This document shows positions 1 to 8,983 of a DNA stretch of 33,415 bases, piece after piece; position 1 is the first letter of the stretch, and the number at the start of each line of letters is the position of its first letter. Below the pieces are notes generated by a model that did no database searches, was not told the DNA's origin, and saw only the letters and a list, made by a program, of their open reading frames with translations. This stretch comes from Holophagaceae bacterium (GTDB lineage Bacteria; Acidobacteriota; Holophagae; Holophagales; Holophagaceae). The stretch spans positions 1 through 33,415 of the forward strand of contig JAFNAB010000019.1 in NCBI GenBank assembly GCA_017859955.1, given 5' to 3'. The position numbers were made by a program, and so were the translations under genes.

Positions 1-2
1 AC

Positions 3-2432
3 CCCGAGGCCGAGCGGCTGACTGGGTGGCTGGAGGAGGAGGCCATCGGAAGACCCCTGGAGGAGGTCTTCCAGGTCGTGGAGGAGGACACCCTCCAGCG
101 GGTGGAGCCCCCAGTGAACGCTGCCCAACAGGAAGGCAGGGTGGTCAGCCTGACCCATCACACCCTGCTGATCGCCAGAGACGGAACCCGGCGGGCCATC
201 GGAGACAGCGCCGCCCCGGTTTTCGACCAGGCCGGGACCATCGCCCGGATCGTAATGGTGTTCAGAGACCAGACCGAAGAGCGCCGACTTGAACACCTCT
301 TCCAGCTCCGCCTGGAACTGAACGAATACGCCGACGGGCACTCCCTGGAGGAGCTGCTCACCCGGACCCTGGACCTGGCCGGAGTCCACTTGGCCAGCCC
401 CATCGGCTTCTACCACTTCTGCGATGAAGAGCGGGGCACCCTCACGCTTCAGCAATGGTCCACCCGGACCAGGCAGGAGTTCTGCACGGCCAAAGGACAG
501 GGAGAGCACTATGCCCTGGAACAGGCTGGAATATGGGCCGACAGCGTGCGCCTCAGGCAGCCTGTGATCCACAACGACTACGCTTCAGTCCCCCACCGCA
601 AGGGGCTTCCGCCGGGTCACGCGGAGGTGAGGCGGGAAATGGTGGTGCCCGTCATCCGCGAGGGCCGAGTCGTCGCCATCCTCGGGGTCGGGAACAAGGC
701 GACGGACTACACCGAGAAGGACACCGAATCCCTGCGATTCATCGCGGATGTCACCTGGACCATCATCCAGCGGAAGCTCGCAGAAACGGCACTTCAGGAG
801 AGTGAGCGGCGGTTCCGGAGCCTGCACGGGAGCATGCGAGACGCCTACGCCCAGGTGGATCTCCAGGGACACATCGTCGAGCACAACACCACCTTCCAGG
901 AGATGCTTGGCTACACGGAAGCGGAAATCCGGGACCTGACCTACCAGGACCTCACGCCCCCGGAATGGCGCGCCATGGAGGCCCGGATTATCGAGGAGGA
1001 AGTCTTCCCCCTTGGCTACTCAAGAATCTATGAGAAGGCCTACATCCGGAAGGATGGGTCGATCTTCCCCGTTGAACTCCGGGCCAGCCTCCTGAAGGGG
1101 GAGGATGGCCAGCCCACGGGCATGTGGGCCATCATCCGGGATATCACCGAGCGGAAGGCTGCGGAAGCCACCCTGCGCGAGGCCGAACGGATGGTGCGGG
1201 GCACACTGGATGCCCTGTCCGAACACATTGCCATCCTCGACGAGCAGGGGAGGATCCTGGCGGTCAACCGGGCATGGCGGCGATTCGCGGAGGAGAATGG
1301 CCCCATCCAGACACCGGTGTGCGAAGGGGCCAACTATCTGCAGGTCTGCCTGGGCGCCCAGGGACCGGAGGCGGCCGAAGCCATTGCCTTTGCCGAAGGC
1401 GTCCGGCAGGTCATGGGGGGGCAGACGGTGGAGTACACCCAGGAGTACACCTGCGACTCGCCCACCGAGCAGCGCTGGTTCCTGGCAAAGGTCACCCGAT
1501 TCGAAGGCAGCGGTCCCCTGCGGGTAGTCGTGGCCCACAACAACATCACGACCCGTAAGATCGCGGAGGAAGAGCTCAAAGCCTCCCATGCCCGGCAGAA
1601 GCAGCTCCTGGAAATCGGTGATCGTTCCCGGCTGGCCCTCCTGAGCCTGCTAGAAGACCAGAGGGCCGCTGAACTGGAGATCCGGCGCCTCAACGCGGAC
1701 CTTGAACTCCGCGTGGCAACCAGGACTGCGGAGTTGGAGGCGGCCAACCAGGAGCTGGAAGCCTTCGCCTACTCGGTCTCCCACGACCTCCGGGCCCCGC
1801 TCCGCCACATGGAGGGTTTCCTGTCCATGCTTGCCCGCCACCTGGGCGATGGCCTCGACCCCAAGGCTGTCCACTATCTCGAAGTGGCCAAGGGGGCTTC
1901 GACCAGGATGTGCCAGCTCGTGGAGGGCCTCCTGTCCTTCTCCCGCCTGGGACGGGCTGACATGCAAAGACAGTGGGTGGATGGCACCCGCATGGTGGCT
2001 GCGGTGATCGAGGAATCCAGGACAGAATGGGGGAGCCGAGAGATCCACTGGGAGCTGGGCCAGCTGCCTGTCCTCCATGGAGATCCCACGCTGCTTCGCC
2101 TGGTTTTCCAGAACCTCATCGGAAATGCTCTGAAGTTCAGCCGGAACCGTGCAGCCACCTGGATCGAAATCCGAGCCATCGAAGGCCTACCCGATGAGGT
2201 GGGCATCTCGGTGCGGGATAACGGCGTAGGGTTTGACCCGGCTTACAGCGCGAAGCTCTTCGGGGTCTTCCAGCGGCTGCACCGTCAGGACGAGTTCGAG
2301 GGCACGGGAATCGGACTTGCGAATGTCCATCGGATCGTTGCCCGCCATGGGGGTCGGGTCTGGGCCGAAGGGCGCCTGGGCGAAGGGGCAACGTTCTTTG
2401 TCGCATTTCCCATCAAGGAGGCACAAACATGA
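3..2432 (+). CDS. PAS/GAF multi-sensor histidine kinase, 5'-truncated by window edge
   Basis: The frame is open from base 3, and the first residues (PEAERLTGW, then GRPLEEVF) already belong to a PAS domain, so the true start lies before the window; the GTG at 78 is internal. Visible order over about 809 residues: PAS to about residue 95, GAF (about 105-265), PAS (about 270-395), PAS (about 400-520), a short coiled coil rich in Glu and Leu, then HisKA with H-box SVSHDLRAPL (phospho-acceptor His codon 1782-1784) and a HATPase domain with NLIGNALKFS, DNGVGFD and GTGIGLA. The H-box resembles that of phytochrome-type kinases, although no chromophore domain is visible. No membrane segment is seen, so it is probably cytoplasmic. 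The ATGA overlap with the next gene indicates translational coupling to its likely partner regulator. The ligand sensed cannot be told. Confidence 0.93.
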   Translation, partial: PEAERLTGWLEEEAIGRPLEEVFQVVEEDTLQRVEPPVNAAQQEGRVVSLTHHTLLIARDGTRRAIGDSAAPVFDQAGTIARIVMVFRDQTEERRLEHLFQLRLELNEYADGHSLEELLTRTLDLAGVHLASPIGFYHFCDEERGTLTLQQWSTRTRQEFCTAKGQGEHYALEQAGIWADSVRLRQPVIHNDYASVPHRKGLPPGHAEVRREMVVPVIREGRVVAILGVGNKATDYTEKDTESLRFIADVTWTIIQRKLAETALQESERRFRSLHGSMRDAYAQVDLQGHIVEHNTTFQEMLGYTEAEIRDLTYQDLTPPEWRAMEARIIEEEVFPLGYSRIYEKAYIRKDGSIFPVELRASLLKGEDGQPTGMWAIIRDITERKAAEATLREAERMVRGTLDALSEHIAILDEQGRILAVNRAWRRFAEENGPIQTPVCEGANYLQVCLGAQGPEAAEAIAFAEGVRQVMGGQTVEYTQEYTCDSPTEQRWFLAKVTRFEGSGPLRVVVAHNNITTRKIAEEELKASHARQKQLLEIGDRSRLALLSLLEDQRAAELEIRRLNADLELRVATRTAELEAANQELEAFAYSVSHDLRAPLRHMEGFLSMLARHLGDGLDPKAVHYLEVAKGASTRMCQLVEGLLSFSRLGRADMQRQWVDGTRMVAAVIEESRTEWGSREIHWELGQLPVLHGDPTLLRLVFQNLIGNALKFSRNRAATWIEIRAIEGLPDEVGISVRDNGVGFDPAYSAKLFGVFQRLHRQDEFEGTGIGLANVHRIVARHGGRVWAEGRLGEGATFFVAFPIKEAQT

Positions 2433-2881
2433 ATGGTATCCGACAGATCCTCCTGGTCGAAGACAGCCCGGCCGACGCCGAGATGACCATGGATGCCCTC
2501 TCTACCAATAACCTCGCCAACGAGATCATCCTGGTGGAAGACGGCGTTGCAGCCCTTGACTACCTTTTCCGCCGCGGGGCGTATGCCACCCGTACCCCGG
2601 GCAACCCTGCGGTCATCCTCCTGGACCTCAAGCTCCCCAAGCTCGATGGAATGGAAGTCCTGAGCGCGATCCGGGCTGACTCCAACCTCCGCTTGATCCC
2701 CGTCGTGATGCTGACTTCCAGCGCCGAGGAAAGGGACTTGGTCGAGAGCTACCGACACGGCGCGAACAGCTATGTCGTGAAACCTCTGGATTTCCGGGAA
2801 TTCGTCGCCCAGGTGGCCTCCTTGGGGGTCTTCTGGGCTGCGGTCAACAGGCCGCCACCTTCTAGTGTGGTGTCACGGTGA
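2429..2881 (+). CDS. Single-domain response regulator (Rcp1-like receiver)
   Basis: A 150-residue stand-alone CheY-like receiver with no output domain. Acidic pocket residues are E11/D12, the phospho-acceptor is D66 (ILLDLKLPKLDG), the switch residue T96 and the conserved K118 (VVKPL). The 35-residue extension between strand 2 and D66, and the ending around FWAAVNRPP, are typical of the Rcp1 family that partners phytochrome-like kinases, which fits the preceding gene. It starts at an ATG overlapping the kinase stop (ATGA), so the two are coupled. The last residues (SSVVSR) and the stop codon are encoded inside a palindromic repeat that begins at about 2862, so the natural C-terminus may have been replaced by the repeat. 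Output is probably protein-protein interaction or phosphotransfer. Confidence 0.93.
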   Translation: MNGIRQILLVEDSPADAEMTMDALSTNNLANEIILVEDGVAALDYLFRRGAYATRTPGNPAVILLDLKLPKLDGMEVLSAIRADSNLRLIPVVMLTSSAEERDLVESYRHGANSYVVKPLDFREFVAQVASLGVFWAAVNRPPPSSVVSR

Positions 2882-3018
2882 AATGCGTACCATTTAAGGC
2901 GGGTCTGACACCACACTGGGCGGGGGTTTGGGGGCATACCCGCTGGGGGCACTGCCCCGATGAAAGTGTGGTGGCCCGTGTTTGAGCTGATCCCGGTTAT
3001 TCCGGGCCACCACACTAG
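2862..3018. repeat. Composite palindromic intergenic element (two AGTGTGGTG hairpins)
   Basis: Four copies of the core AGTGTGGTG occur in alternating orientation. The first hairpin has perfect 12-base arms AGTGTGGTGTCA (2864-2875) and its complement (2906-2917) around a 30-base loop. The second has perfect 14-base arms starting AGTGTGGTGGCCCG (2965-2978) and its complement (3003-3016) around a 24-base loop. The outer ends are also inverted, CTAGTGTGGTG at the left and CACCACACTAG at the right. There is no coding frame inside and no U-tract, so it is not a simple terminator. It resembles REP- or MITE-type elements; whether CTAG is a target duplication cannot be decided because it is self-complementary. 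The left end supplies the stop codon of the upstream regulator gene. Confidence 0.75.
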
Positions 3019-3080
3019 GTGAGCCCCCGGGGCTTGACCCAGGACAGTAGACTGAAAGATGACTCGACCTGGGGAAGCTG

Positions 3081-4034
3081 ATGCAGCCGACACGTTACGC
3101 GATACTTGGTACTGGTGCCCTGGGGGGCTTCTATGGAGCCCGGCTGCAACGGGCGGGCAGCGAAGTCCACTTCCTGCTGCACAGCGAGTATGAGCATGTG
3201 CGAGAGCACGGCCTCATGGTGGAATCGAAGGATGGCGACTTCCACCTGCCCAAGGTGAATGCGTACAAGAATGTCGATGAGATACCCAAGTGCGATGTGG
3301 CCATCGTGGCCTGGAAGGCTACCCAGAACCACCTCCTCCCCGCCCTGCTCCCGGCGGTGCTTAAGGAAGACGGAGTCGTGCTGGTGCTCCAGAACGGCTT
3401 GGGCGTAGAAGAAGCAGCGGCAGCAGCGGCACCCGGTCACCGGGTATTCGGCGGGCTTTGCTTCATCTGCTCCAACCGAGTAGGCCCCGGCCATATCCGG
3501 CACCTCGATTACGGCAGCATCCGCATGGCAGAGTACTCCCCAGAGGGCGCTCCCGCAGGGATTTCGGAAACCCTGCGCCGCCTCGGAAGCGATTTCGAGC
3601 AGGCCGGCATCGAGGTGGCCCTCCTGGAAGACCTGGTGCTGGCCCGCTGGCAGAAGCTGGTCTGGAATATTCCCTACAACGGCCTGTCCGTGGTGCTGGA
3701 CGCCAACACCTCCGAGCTCATGGAAAACCCGGACTCCCTGACCCTGGTGGAAGGGCTCATGTGGGAGGTCCTGGAAGGCGCCGCAGCCTGCGGACGAGTC
3801 ATCCCCGGGGACTTCGTCCAGAAAATGCTCGACATGACACGGGCCATGACCCCCTACCGGGCGAGCATGAAGATCGACTTCGATGAACGGCGCCCCATGG
3901 AGGTGGAGGCCATCCACGGCGAGCCCCTCCGGATCGCCGCCACAACTGGCGTGGAACTTCCCCTGCTGAAGAGCCTCTACCACCAGCTCAAGTTCATTGG
4001 TGCGCGGTACGCGGCGTATAAGACCAAACTTTGA
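3081..4034 (+). CDS. Putative 2-dehydropantoate 2-reductase (ApbA/PanE family)
   Basis: A 317-residue protein of the ketopantoate reductase family, which reduces 2-dehydropantoate to pantoate with NADPH in pantothenate/CoA synthesis. The N-terminal Rossmann fold has GTGALGGFYG (residues 10-19); NGLG follows strand 5 of that fold; the C-terminal helical domain has the family motif around RWQKLVWNIPYN, containing the catalytic-type Lys, and a late MEVEAIHGE, containing the conserved Glu. Length is normal for the family. ATG at 3081 is preceded by GGGGA at a five-base spacing. No other pantothenate gene is nearby, and the family includes many paralogues acting on other 2-oxo acids or of unknown substrate, so the reaction is likely but the substrate is not proven. 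It sits between two signalling clusters on the same strand and may be transcribed with the one downstream, 60 bases away. Confidence 0.85.
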   Translation: MQPTRYAILGTGALGGFYGARLQRAGSEVHFLLHSEYEHVREHGLMVESKDGDFHLPKVNAYKNVDEIPKCDVAIVAWKATQNHLLPALLPAVLKEDGVVLVLQNGLGVEEAAAAAAPGHRVFGGLCFICSNRVGPGHIRHLDYGSIRMAEYSPEGAPAGISETLRRLGSDFEQAGIEVALLEDLVLARWQKLVWNIPYNGLSVVLDANTSELMENPDSLTLVEGLMWEVLEGAAACGRVIPGDFVQKMLDMTRAMTPYRASMKIDFDERRPMEVEAIHGEPLRIAATTGVELPLLKSLYHQLKFIGARYAAYKTKL

Positions 4035-4056
4035 CCTGAGGGCATCCCCGACCGAT

Positions 4057-4079
4057 TGGAAGTGTGAAGGTCACTTCCA
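4057..4079. promoter_or_regulatory. Short inverted repeat before the signalling cluster
   Basis: TGGAAGTG (4057-4064) and CACTTCCA (4072-4079) form an 8-base perfect inverted repeat with a 7-base spacer, 15 bases before the ATG of the receiver-kinase gene at 4095. There is no following U-tract. It could be an operator or a 5'-UTR hairpin; chance cannot be excluded. Confidence 0.3.
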
Positions 4080-4094
4080 TCCAAGGGAATACCC

Positions 4095-6140
4095 ATGGCC
4101 GGTTCGGATTCCAACCCGACAAGAGCAGGGGACGGAATCATCTCTGTCCTGATCATCGAGGACAGCCCCGAGTGGGCTGAGCTGGTGGAGCGCGTATTCC
4201 GCGCCCGGCAGGACTGGTATACCAAGTCCGTCGACACCATGGCCAAGGCCAAGGCCTGCCTTGCGGAACAACACTGGGACATCCTTTTCACGGACCTGAA
4301 CCTCCCGGACAGTCTGGGCCTGGACACTCTCTTCCGCCTCCAGAGTGAGGCACCGGACGCCGGGATCGTGGTCATGACCGGCATGGCCGAGGAAGCTCTT
4401 GCCCGTCAGGCCCTGAGGGCTGGAGCCCAGGACTTCCTGGTGAAGGGAAGCATTACCGCAAGCTCCATCACAAGGGTCGCCCGCTACGCCTTCGAAAGGG
4501 CCAGACTGGATCTCCAACTCCGCCAGTCACGCCAGCTTCTGGCGGCGACCTTGGACGCCCTCCCCACCTGCATTGCCATTCTGGACGATCAGGGCCGGAT
4601 CCAAGCCATCAATGCCCGCTGGAACCGGTACGACAACCCGGACAATCCCCTGGTCCACGGGTGCGCGGTAGGCACAGACTACCGGGAACTCTGCACCCGG
4701 ACGCTATCGGAAGCCCCCGGCATGGCCCTGGCAGCCCATGGGATCCTTCAGATCCTGGAGGGTTCCCGGGATAGTTTTGCCGAGGACTATCAGCTCCCGC
4801 TTTCCAAGAAGTTGAGCTGGTATGAGATCACCGGCACCCGTTTCATGGACAGCTTGGGCAGGCCCACGGTCGTGGTCTCCCATCTCGAGATCTCCGAGAG
4901 GAAAGAGCTGGAGACCAAACTGCGAAGCTCGGAGGAGCTCTTCACGCTCATCTCCAACAACGTTGTTGATCTCATGGTCATCCTCGACAAGCAGGGATCC
5001 TACATCTATACCAGCCCATCCTACTCCTCGATCCTGGGCTACTCGCCCGAGGAACTGGCCCTGCTCACCAGGAAGACCCTCGTGCACCCGGAAGACCTTG
5101 GGGGCGTAGAAGCAAGTCTCCAGGCCTTTCAACACGGCCAGACGGCCAACAGCCTGGTTTACCGCCTGAGGCACAAGGAAGGACACTACCTATGGTTCGA
5201 ATCCCGGGGATGCCTGATCCGGGGAGAAGACGCCGAGTCGCCCAAGGTCCTTATCGTAGCCCGGGATATCACGGACCATAAGCTCGCCGAAATGGAACGT
5301 AACCAAATGGAGACCCGCCTCCGCCAGGCCCAGAAGCTCGAGGCCATTGGTCAACTGGCGGCCGGAATCGCCCATGAGATCAACACGCCGACCCAGTACA
5401 TCGGGGACAACGCCGCCTTCCTGAAAGAGACCCTGGCGGAGCTTTGCAGATTCGTGCGAGGCGTGAACCAGGCGCTGTCGGAACCCGACGGAAAGGCTCT
5501 GGATCGCATCCGCGCAGTGGCCCAGCAACTGGACTTCGATTACCTGGAGGAAGAAATCCCCAAGGCGATCCAACAGACCCTAGAGGGCGTCGGCCGCGTC
5601 AGCCGGATCGTCGGGGCCATGAAGGACTTCAGCCACCCTGGAGGAAACACCATGGAAAGGATCGACCTCAACCGGGCCATCGAGAGCACGGTGATGGTCA
5701 CCCGCAATGAATGGAGATATGTGGCGGAAATGGAACTGGAACTCGATCCCGCCCTGCCCCTGGTGCCCTGTTACCCTGGCGAGCTCAACCAGGTCTTCCT
5801 CAACCTCATCGTCAACAGTGCCCATGCCATCGAAGAAGCCCGGCAGGGCCAGAGCGATGGGCAGTTGGGGCTAATCCGGATCCAGACCCACCCTTCGAAT
5901 TTCGGGGTCGAGATCAGGGTGTCCGATACGGGGACCGGCATCCCCGAAAACATCAGAGACCGCATCTTCGAGCCCTTTTTCACCACCAAGCCCGTGGGAA
6001 AAGGCACTGGCCAGGGCCTCTCTCTGGCTCACGCAGTGATCGTGGAGAAGCATGGCGGTCTGATCTCCGTCGAGTCCACACCCGGTCGAGGCAGCACCTT
6101 TATTCTCGAACTCCCCTTGCATTCCGGGATGGACCTATGA
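4095..6140 (+). CDS. Receiver-PAS-PAS histidine kinase
   Basis: 681 residues. An N-terminal receiver (about 15-135) carries E22/D23, phospho-acceptor D67, T95 and K117, although the usual Pro after the Lys is Gly (VKGS). Two PAS domains follow (about 145-270 and 278-395; the second has the common ILGYSPEEL and HPEDL motifs), then a short coiled coil. The HisKA domain has H-box QLAAGIAHEINTP (H427), and the HATPase domain has NLIVNSAHAI, DTGTGIP and GKGTGQGLSLAHA. About 70 residues lie between the H-box and LEGVGRVSRIV, a long insertion shared with the next gene. No membrane span is seen. An N-terminal receiver means it can itself be phosphorylated by another kinase. It starts at ATG 4095 after AAGGGA and ends in an ATGA overlap with its paralogue, so it heads a five-gene translationally linked cluster. 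Confidence 0.94.
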   Translation: MAGSDSNPTRAGDGIISVLIIEDSPEWAELVERVFRARQDWYTKSVDTMAKAKACLAEQHWDILFTDLNLPDSLGLDTLFRLQSEAPDAGIVVMTGMAEEALARQALRAGAQDFLVKGSITASSITRVARYAFERARLDLQLRQSRQLLAATLDALPTCIAILDDQGRIQAINARWNRYDNPDNPLVHGCAVGTDYRELCTRTLSEAPGMALAAHGILQILEGSRDSFAEDYQLPLSKKLSWYEITGTRFMDSLGRPTVVVSHLEISERKELETKLRSSEELFTLISNNVVDLMVILDKQGSYIYTSPSYSSILGYSPEELALLTRKTLVHPEDLGGVEASLQAFQHGQTANSLVYRLRHKEGHYLWFESRGCLIRGEDAESPKVLIVARDITDHKLAEMERNQMETRLRQAQKLEAIGQLAAGIAHEINTPTQYIGDNAAFLKETLAELCRFVRGVNQALSEPDGKALDRIRAVAQQLDFDYLEEEIPKAIQQTLEGVGRVSRIVGAMKDFSHPGGNTMERIDLNRAIESTVMVTRNEWRYVAEMELELDPALPLVPCYPGELNQVFLNLIVNSAHAIEEARQGQSDGQLGLIRIQTHPSNFGVEIRVSDTGTGIPENIRDRIFEPFFTTKPVGKGTGQGLSLAHAVIVEKHGGLISVESTPGRGSTFILELPLHSGMDL

Positions 6141-7783
6141 GCGGCGAGTGCCCAGTGCCCGACGCCCTGCTCCAGGCCCTGATGGGCAGCCTGGACGCCT
6201 GTGTGGGGATCGTGGATGCCAGGGGCGTTCTGGTAACGGTGAACAGCGCCTGGGAAAATTATCGGGGCCGGAATCCCTTTGTAGCCAATGCCATCCCAGG
6301 ACAGCCCTATGCAGAAATTTGCAGGAAGATCCTGGCGGAGACCGGGAGCCTCGGGATCGTGGCGCTGGGCGCGAGCAGCATCCTGAAGGGGGGCATTCCA
6401 AAACTCAATTTTGACTTCCCCCTCCATGAGGAGGACGGAGATCACTTCTACGAAATGCTGGCAGTCCGCCCACCCAACACAACCGATGTGAACGCTGTGT
6501 TCTTCTTCCGGGACATCACGACCCGGATGGCCATGGAACGGCGCCTGAAGAAAACGGAAAGCCTCTTCAAGGTGACCACAGACAATGCCCTGGATTTCAT
6601 CTGCCTGCTGGATATCGAAAGCCGGATGGTCTACCACAACACGGCCATCCGACGCCTGCTGGGCCATTCGAACGCCTGGTTCGCAGCCAACCGCATGATC
6701 GATGTGGTCCACGCCGAGGACCGGGAACGATTCATGGAGGCCTTGGAGAAGGGTTCCGCCGCTGGGCTAACCCAGATCTTCGAATACCGCCTTCCCAACG
6801 CCAAGGGAGAGTGGGTACACCTGGAAGGCCAGGTCTCCATGGTGGAGGACCCGGGAGGGCGCCAGGACAACCTGCTGCTGGTTTCCCGGGACATTTCCCA
6901 GCGCAAGCAGTCCGAGCTGGAGCGGGCCCAGGTGGAGATCCAGCTGCGCCACGCCCAGAAGATGGAAGCCGTGGGTCAGTTGGCCGCCGGGATCGCCCAT
7001 GAGATCAACACGCCCATCCAGTTCATCGGTGACAACCTGCGATTCCTGTCGGAGGCTTACAGCAGCCTGAAAAGGCTCATGAACGCCCTCCCGGATCTAC
7101 TTGATCAGGCCAAGGCCATCCCAGCCTGTTCAGAAAGAGTCCAGGCCTACGAGGCACTCCAGGAGGCGGAGGATTTCCTGTATCTCATGGAGGAAGCCCC
7201 CCAGGCCCTGTCCCAGTCCTTGGAAGGGGTGGAGCGGGTGTCGACCATCGTGAAGGCCATGAAGTATTTCAGCCACCCTGGAACCGTGGGACAGGTCATG
7301 GTGGACCTCAACCAGGCCATCGGCAGCACCCTGACCGTCAGTCGGAATGAATGGAAGTACGTGGCTGATGTCGAAACCCATTTCGACGAGAATCTCCCCC
7401 TGGTTCCCTGCTATCCCGGCGAATTCAATCAAGTGATCCTCAACATCATCATCAACGCCGCCCACGCCATCGCCGAGGTGGTGAGCGGCAGGGAAGGGAG
7501 TAAGGGACTCATCACCGTGAGTACCAGCCAGATCGGGGAATGGGTTGAGGTGAGGATCAAGGACACCGGCCCAGGCATCCCCGCTGCGGTCCTATCCCAG
7601 ATATGGGTTCCCTTTTTCACCACCAAGCCCGTGGGCAAAGGCACTGGCCAGGGATTGTCCATCGTCCATTCCGTCATGGCCAAGCATGGCGGGACCGCCG
7701 TGGCGGAAAGCGAAGTCGGCCAGGGCGCTACCTTCATCCTGCGCTTCCCACTCCACCCGACCTCACCGGAGAATCCCTCGTGA
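6137..7783 (+). CDS. PAS-PAS histidine kinase, paralogue of the preceding kinase
   Basis: 548 residues from the ATG that overlaps the previous stop (ATGA at 6137-6140). The frame is open further upstream, but that part is out-of-frame sequence of the preceding kinase. Two PAS-like domains (about 8-130 and 140-258) precede a coiled coil, the H-box QLAAGIAHEINTP (H288) and a HATPase domain with NIIINAAHAI, DTGPGIP and GKGTGQGLSIVHS. The catalytic core is closely similar to that of the upstream gene, including the runs KAMKYFSHPG and LVPCYPGE, so the two arose by tandem duplication; this copy lacks the N-terminal receiver. It is soluble as far as can be seen. Its GTGA overlap with the receiver-HDOD gene supports that protein as one of its partners. 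Confidence 0.93.
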   Translation: MSGECPVPDALLQALMGSLDACVGIVDARGVLVTVNSAWENYRGRNPFVANAIPGQPYAEICRKILAETGSLGIVALGASSILKGGIPKLNFDFPLHEEDGDHFYEMLAVRPPNTTDVNAVFFFRDITTRMAMERRLKKTESLFKVTTDNALDFICLLDIESRMVYHNTAIRRLLGHSNAWFAANRMIDVVHAEDRERFMEALEKGSAAGLTQIFEYRLPNAKGEWVHLEGQVSMVEDPGGRQDNLLLVSRDISQRKQSELERAQVEIQLRHAQKMEAVGQLAAGIAHEINTPIQFIGDNLRFLSEAYSSLKRLMNALPDLLDQAKAIPACSERVQAYEALQEAEDFLYLMEEAPQALSQSLEGVERVSTIVKAMKYFSHPGTVGQVMVDLNQAIGSTLTVSRNEWKYVADVETHFDENLPLVPCYPGEFNQVILNIIINAAHAIAEVVSGREGSKGLITVSTSQIGEWVEVRIKDTGPGIPAAVLSQIWVPFFTTKPVGKGTGQGLSIVHSVMAKHGGTAVAESEVGQGATFILRFPLHPTSPENPS

Positions 7784-8982
7784 ACACTAAACGGATCCTC
7801 TTTGTGGACGATGAGCCCATGGTGCTCCAGGGCTTGCAGCGCATGTTGCGCCAGATGCGTGGGGAATGGGACATGGTCTTCGCCACCGGAGGAGAGGCGG
7901 CCCTGAAACTCATGGCCCAGGCCCCCTTTGATGTCATCGTCACGGACATGCGGATGCCCGGCATGAATGGGGCCGAGCTTCTCCAGCAGGTCATGCGCCT
8001 CTATCCCTCCACGGTGCGGCTGGTGCTGTCAGGCCATGCGGATCGGGATCTGGTGGCCCAGTGTGTCGGGGTAGCTCACCAGTACATCAGCAAGCCCTGT
8101 GAACCTGAGCAACTCAAGACCACGATCCGAAGCGTTTGTATCCCTGGAGGGGACCAGGCCAGTGAGGAGATCAAGCGGATCGCGGGCTCCATCATCCATC
8201 TCCCCAGCGTCCCCCTGCTCTACAGCCGCCTCCGCCGGGCCCTGGAGGACGAAAACGCCACCACCCAGACCCTCGGCGATATCATCCAGACCGACATCGG
8301 CATGACCGCCAAGATTCTCAAGCTCGTCAACAGCGCCTTCTTTGGACTGCGCCGCACCATCGACACCCCCCATGAGGCCGTGGCCTACCTGGGGGTAGAG
8401 ACCGTGAAGACCTTGGTCCTGGCCAATGGCATCTTCTGTGAGTCTCCGGCCCTGGAAACCAAGATATTCAGTCTGGAGAGCCTCTGGCACCACAGCCTCA
8501 AGGTGGCCAACGGCGCCAGGGCCATCGCCATGGCCGAGGAGGCCGACAGGCACATCCAGGAGGCATCCTTTGTCGGCGGTATCCTCCACGATGTGGGCAT
8601 CCTCCTGCTCGCCGCCAATTTCCCTGAGGCCTATGACCGGGTGGTGGAGATCGTGGTGCAGGAGCACATTCCCGTTCCCCAGGCTGAGGAGCGCCTCTTC
8701 CGGATCTCCCATGCGGAGGTCGGAGCCTACCTGCTAGGGCTGTGGGGGATTCCGGGCCCTATCCTGGATATCGTCCGCAAGCACCACTGGCCCCTGCCCG
8801 CCCTGCCGAAGGGATTCAGCCCCATCCTGGCGGTCCACACAGCCGATGCCCTCTCCGGACTGAAAAACCAGCACCCCCTCTTTGAGGGCGGGGAACTGGA
8901 CGAAGTCGCCCTTGAAAACGCTGGCCTGAAGGATCGCATCGCGGTCTGGAGGACTCTACTCTCGAACACCACGGGGGCCTGA
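7780..8982 (+). CDS. Response regulator with HDOD output domain
   Basis: 400 residues from a GTG that overlaps the previous stop (GTGA); translation then begins MNTKRILFVDDEP, a normal receiver start. The receiver (about 4-120) has D10/D11, phospho-acceptor D56 (IVTDMRMPG), S84 and K105 (SKPCEPEQL). The second half (about 128-330) is an HDOD domain: LPSVPLLYSRLRRAL, a QTDIGMTAKILKLVNSAFFG run, AVAYLGVETVK, then HHSLKVANGARAIA and ILHDVGILLLA. HDOD domains are HD-superfamily folds generally without phosphodiesterase activity and act as signalling or scaffold modules. It is placed between the two kinases and two further receiver proteins and shares their KPCE signature after the conserved Lys, which suggests all three are read by the same kinases. 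Confidence 0.93.
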   Translation: MNTKRILFVDDEPMVLQGLQRMLRQMRGEWDMVFATGGEAALKLMAQAPFDVIVTDMRMPGMNGAELLQQVMRLYPSTVRLVLSGHADRDLVAQCVGVAHQYISKPCEPEQLKTTIRSVCIPGGDQASEEIKRIAGSIIHLPSVPLLYSRLRRALEDENATTQTLGDIIQTDIGMTAKILKLVNSAFFGLRRTIDTPHEAVAYLGVETVKTLVLANGIFCESPALETKIFSLESLWHHSLKVANGARAIAMAEEADRHIQEASFVGGILHDVGILLLAANFPEAYDRVVEIVVQEHIPVPQAEERLFRISHAEVGAYLLGLWGIPGPILDIVRKHHWPLPALPKGFSPILAVHTADALSGLKNQHPLFEGGELDEVALENAGLKDRIAVWRTLLSNTTGA

Positions 8983-8983
8983 G

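Noticed and set aside
5711..6136. Upstream extension of the second kinase's reading frame
   Set aside because: It overlaps the catalytic domain of the preceding kinase out of frame; the ATGA overlap at 6137 gives a natural coupled start.
7603..7779. Upstream extension of the receiver-HDOD frame
   Set aside because: It lies inside the preceding kinase gene in another frame; GTG 7780 starts directly at a normal receiver sequence.
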